Shown piece after piece: positions 4,545 through 5,101 of a stretch of DNA of 5,101 nt (its first letter is position 1; every line of letters begins with the position of its first letter). Below the pieces are notes generated by a model. The model did no database searches. It worked only from the letters and a program-made list of their open reading frames with translations, and was not told the DNA's origin. Location of the stretch: the NCBI GenBank assembly GCA_947629285.1, contig CANRDA010000060.1, positions 1-5,101 of the forward strand, in the 5' to 3' direction. The DNA comes from an uncultured Bacilli bacterium (GTDB lineage: Bacteria; Bacillota_I; Bacilli_A; RF39; UBA660). The translations under genes and the position numbers were made by a program.

Positions 4545-5101
4545 TAAATTGACGATTACTAGAATAATAATGTCTATTATTATAATAATAATTTTACTTG
4601 GTGGTAGTTATACTAAAGCTATATTTGGAATTGAAATACCTAAATTATTTATAAATGAAATGATAGTAGTAGATTTAAAATATATAATAGCAGGAGTATT
4701 ATTCATTTTAGCTTCAATAACTGATTTTTTAGATGGATATATAGCTAGAAAATATAATTTAATTACTGATTTTGGTAAATTAGTAGATGCGATTGCAGAT
4801 AAAATACTTGTAAATTCTACATTGATAATATTGTCTGCACAAGGATTTATACATCCTATAATACCTGTCGTTATAATAATAAGAGATAGTGTGGTTAATT
4901 CTATAAAGATGCTTGCTGCAAGTAAGGGGAAAGTAGTTGCAGCAATTAAATCAGGTAAGATTAAAACTGCTTGTTTAATGGTTGGTATTGTATTAACACT
5001 CTTTTATAATTTACCATTTGAATTATGGAATATATCAATAGCTAAGGTATTATTGTTTGTTGCAACCATACTTTCTATTATATCGGGAGTACAATATTTT
5101 A
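4531..5101 (+). CDS. pgsA: Phosphatidylglycerophosphate synthase PgsA (3' end outside window)
   Basis: CDP-diacylglycerol-glycerol-3-phosphate 3-phosphatidyltransferase, an integral membrane enzyme that makes phosphatidylglycerol phosphate, precursor of phosphatidylglycerol. 190 codons are visible, and since homologues are about 190-200 residues, only a few codons should be missing. The N-terminus MNLPNKLTITRI matches the family. The CDP-alcohol phosphotransferase signature is complete: Asp65, Asp68-Gly69, Ala72-Arg73, Gly82, Asp86 and Asp90, in the spacing D-x2-DG-x2-AR-x8-G-x3-D-x3-D. Further on, IRDS (117-120), ASKGKVVAA (130-138) and KSGKIKT (140-146) are typical of PgsA rather than of other members. 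Membrane helices surround these. The start at 4531 lies 14 nt inside the rodZ-like gene, with AAGGA (4516-4520) 10 nt upstream, so coupling is likely. In Bacillus, cinA and recA follow pgsA and would be expected just beyond this window. Confidence 0.95.
   Translation, partial: MNLPNKLTITRIIMSIIIIIILLGGSYTKAIFGIEIPKLFINEMIVVDLKYIIAGVLFILASITDFLDGYIARKYNLITDFGKLVDAIADKILVNSTLIILSAQGFIHPIIPVVIIIRDSVVNSIKMLAASKGKVVAAIKSGKIKTACLMVGIVLTLFYNLPFELWNISIAKVLLFVATILSIISGVQYF

Overview
The window reads as chromosomal DNA from a very AT-rich member of the Bacilli (Bacillota). Four things point there. The RNase P RNA has the B-type architecture of Bacilli. gpsB lies directly upstream of rnpB, as in Bacillus. 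A rodZ-like gene abuts pgsA, again a Bacilli arrangement. Codon use is strongly A/T-ending. Trp is encoded by TGG, and a TGA ends the PAP2 gene inside an ATGA overlap, so the standard stop code looks likely rather than the Mycoplasma code. The exact lineage cannot be named from this sequence. All genes lie on the + strand and none looks foreign.

Layout. (A) 1-1013: the 3' end of an acyl-CoA synthetase-type AMP-forming ligase, overlapping a PlsC-family acyltransferase. Together they suggest fatty-acid activation and incorporation into phospholipid. (B) 1014-1130: an intergenic region with a weak terminator-like hairpin and an extended -10 promoter. (C) 1131-2997: a tight three-gene operon of membrane proteins (VanZ-like, PAP2 lipid phosphatase, zinc-ribbon membrane protein), starting with GTG, TTG and an ATGA-coupled ATG. 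It is closed by an intrinsic terminator at 3068-3093. (D) 3094-3288: a small unexplained cassette. It has a perfect 7-bp inverted repeat carrying a TGTCGAA motif, a possible promoter, a 31-codon ORF with a very strong Shine-Dalgarno, and an intrinsic terminator whose 3' arm contains the ORF's stop codon. (E) 3289-5101: a near-consensus sigma-A promoter followed by gpsB, rnpB, a short rodZ-like gene and pgsA (cut by the window edge), with no clear terminator or separate promoter between them.

Taken together, most genes concern the cell envelope: acyl activation and acylation of glycerolipids, lipid phosphate removal, phosphatidylglycerol-phosphate synthesis, and control of wall growth by GpsB and RodZ. 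rnpB is a housekeeping RNA sitting inside that run. Most of the window is ordinary core genome. Region D is the best candidate for something undescribed. The unusually close packing of rnpB, whose P1 helix appears to overlap the gpsB stop codon, is the second.
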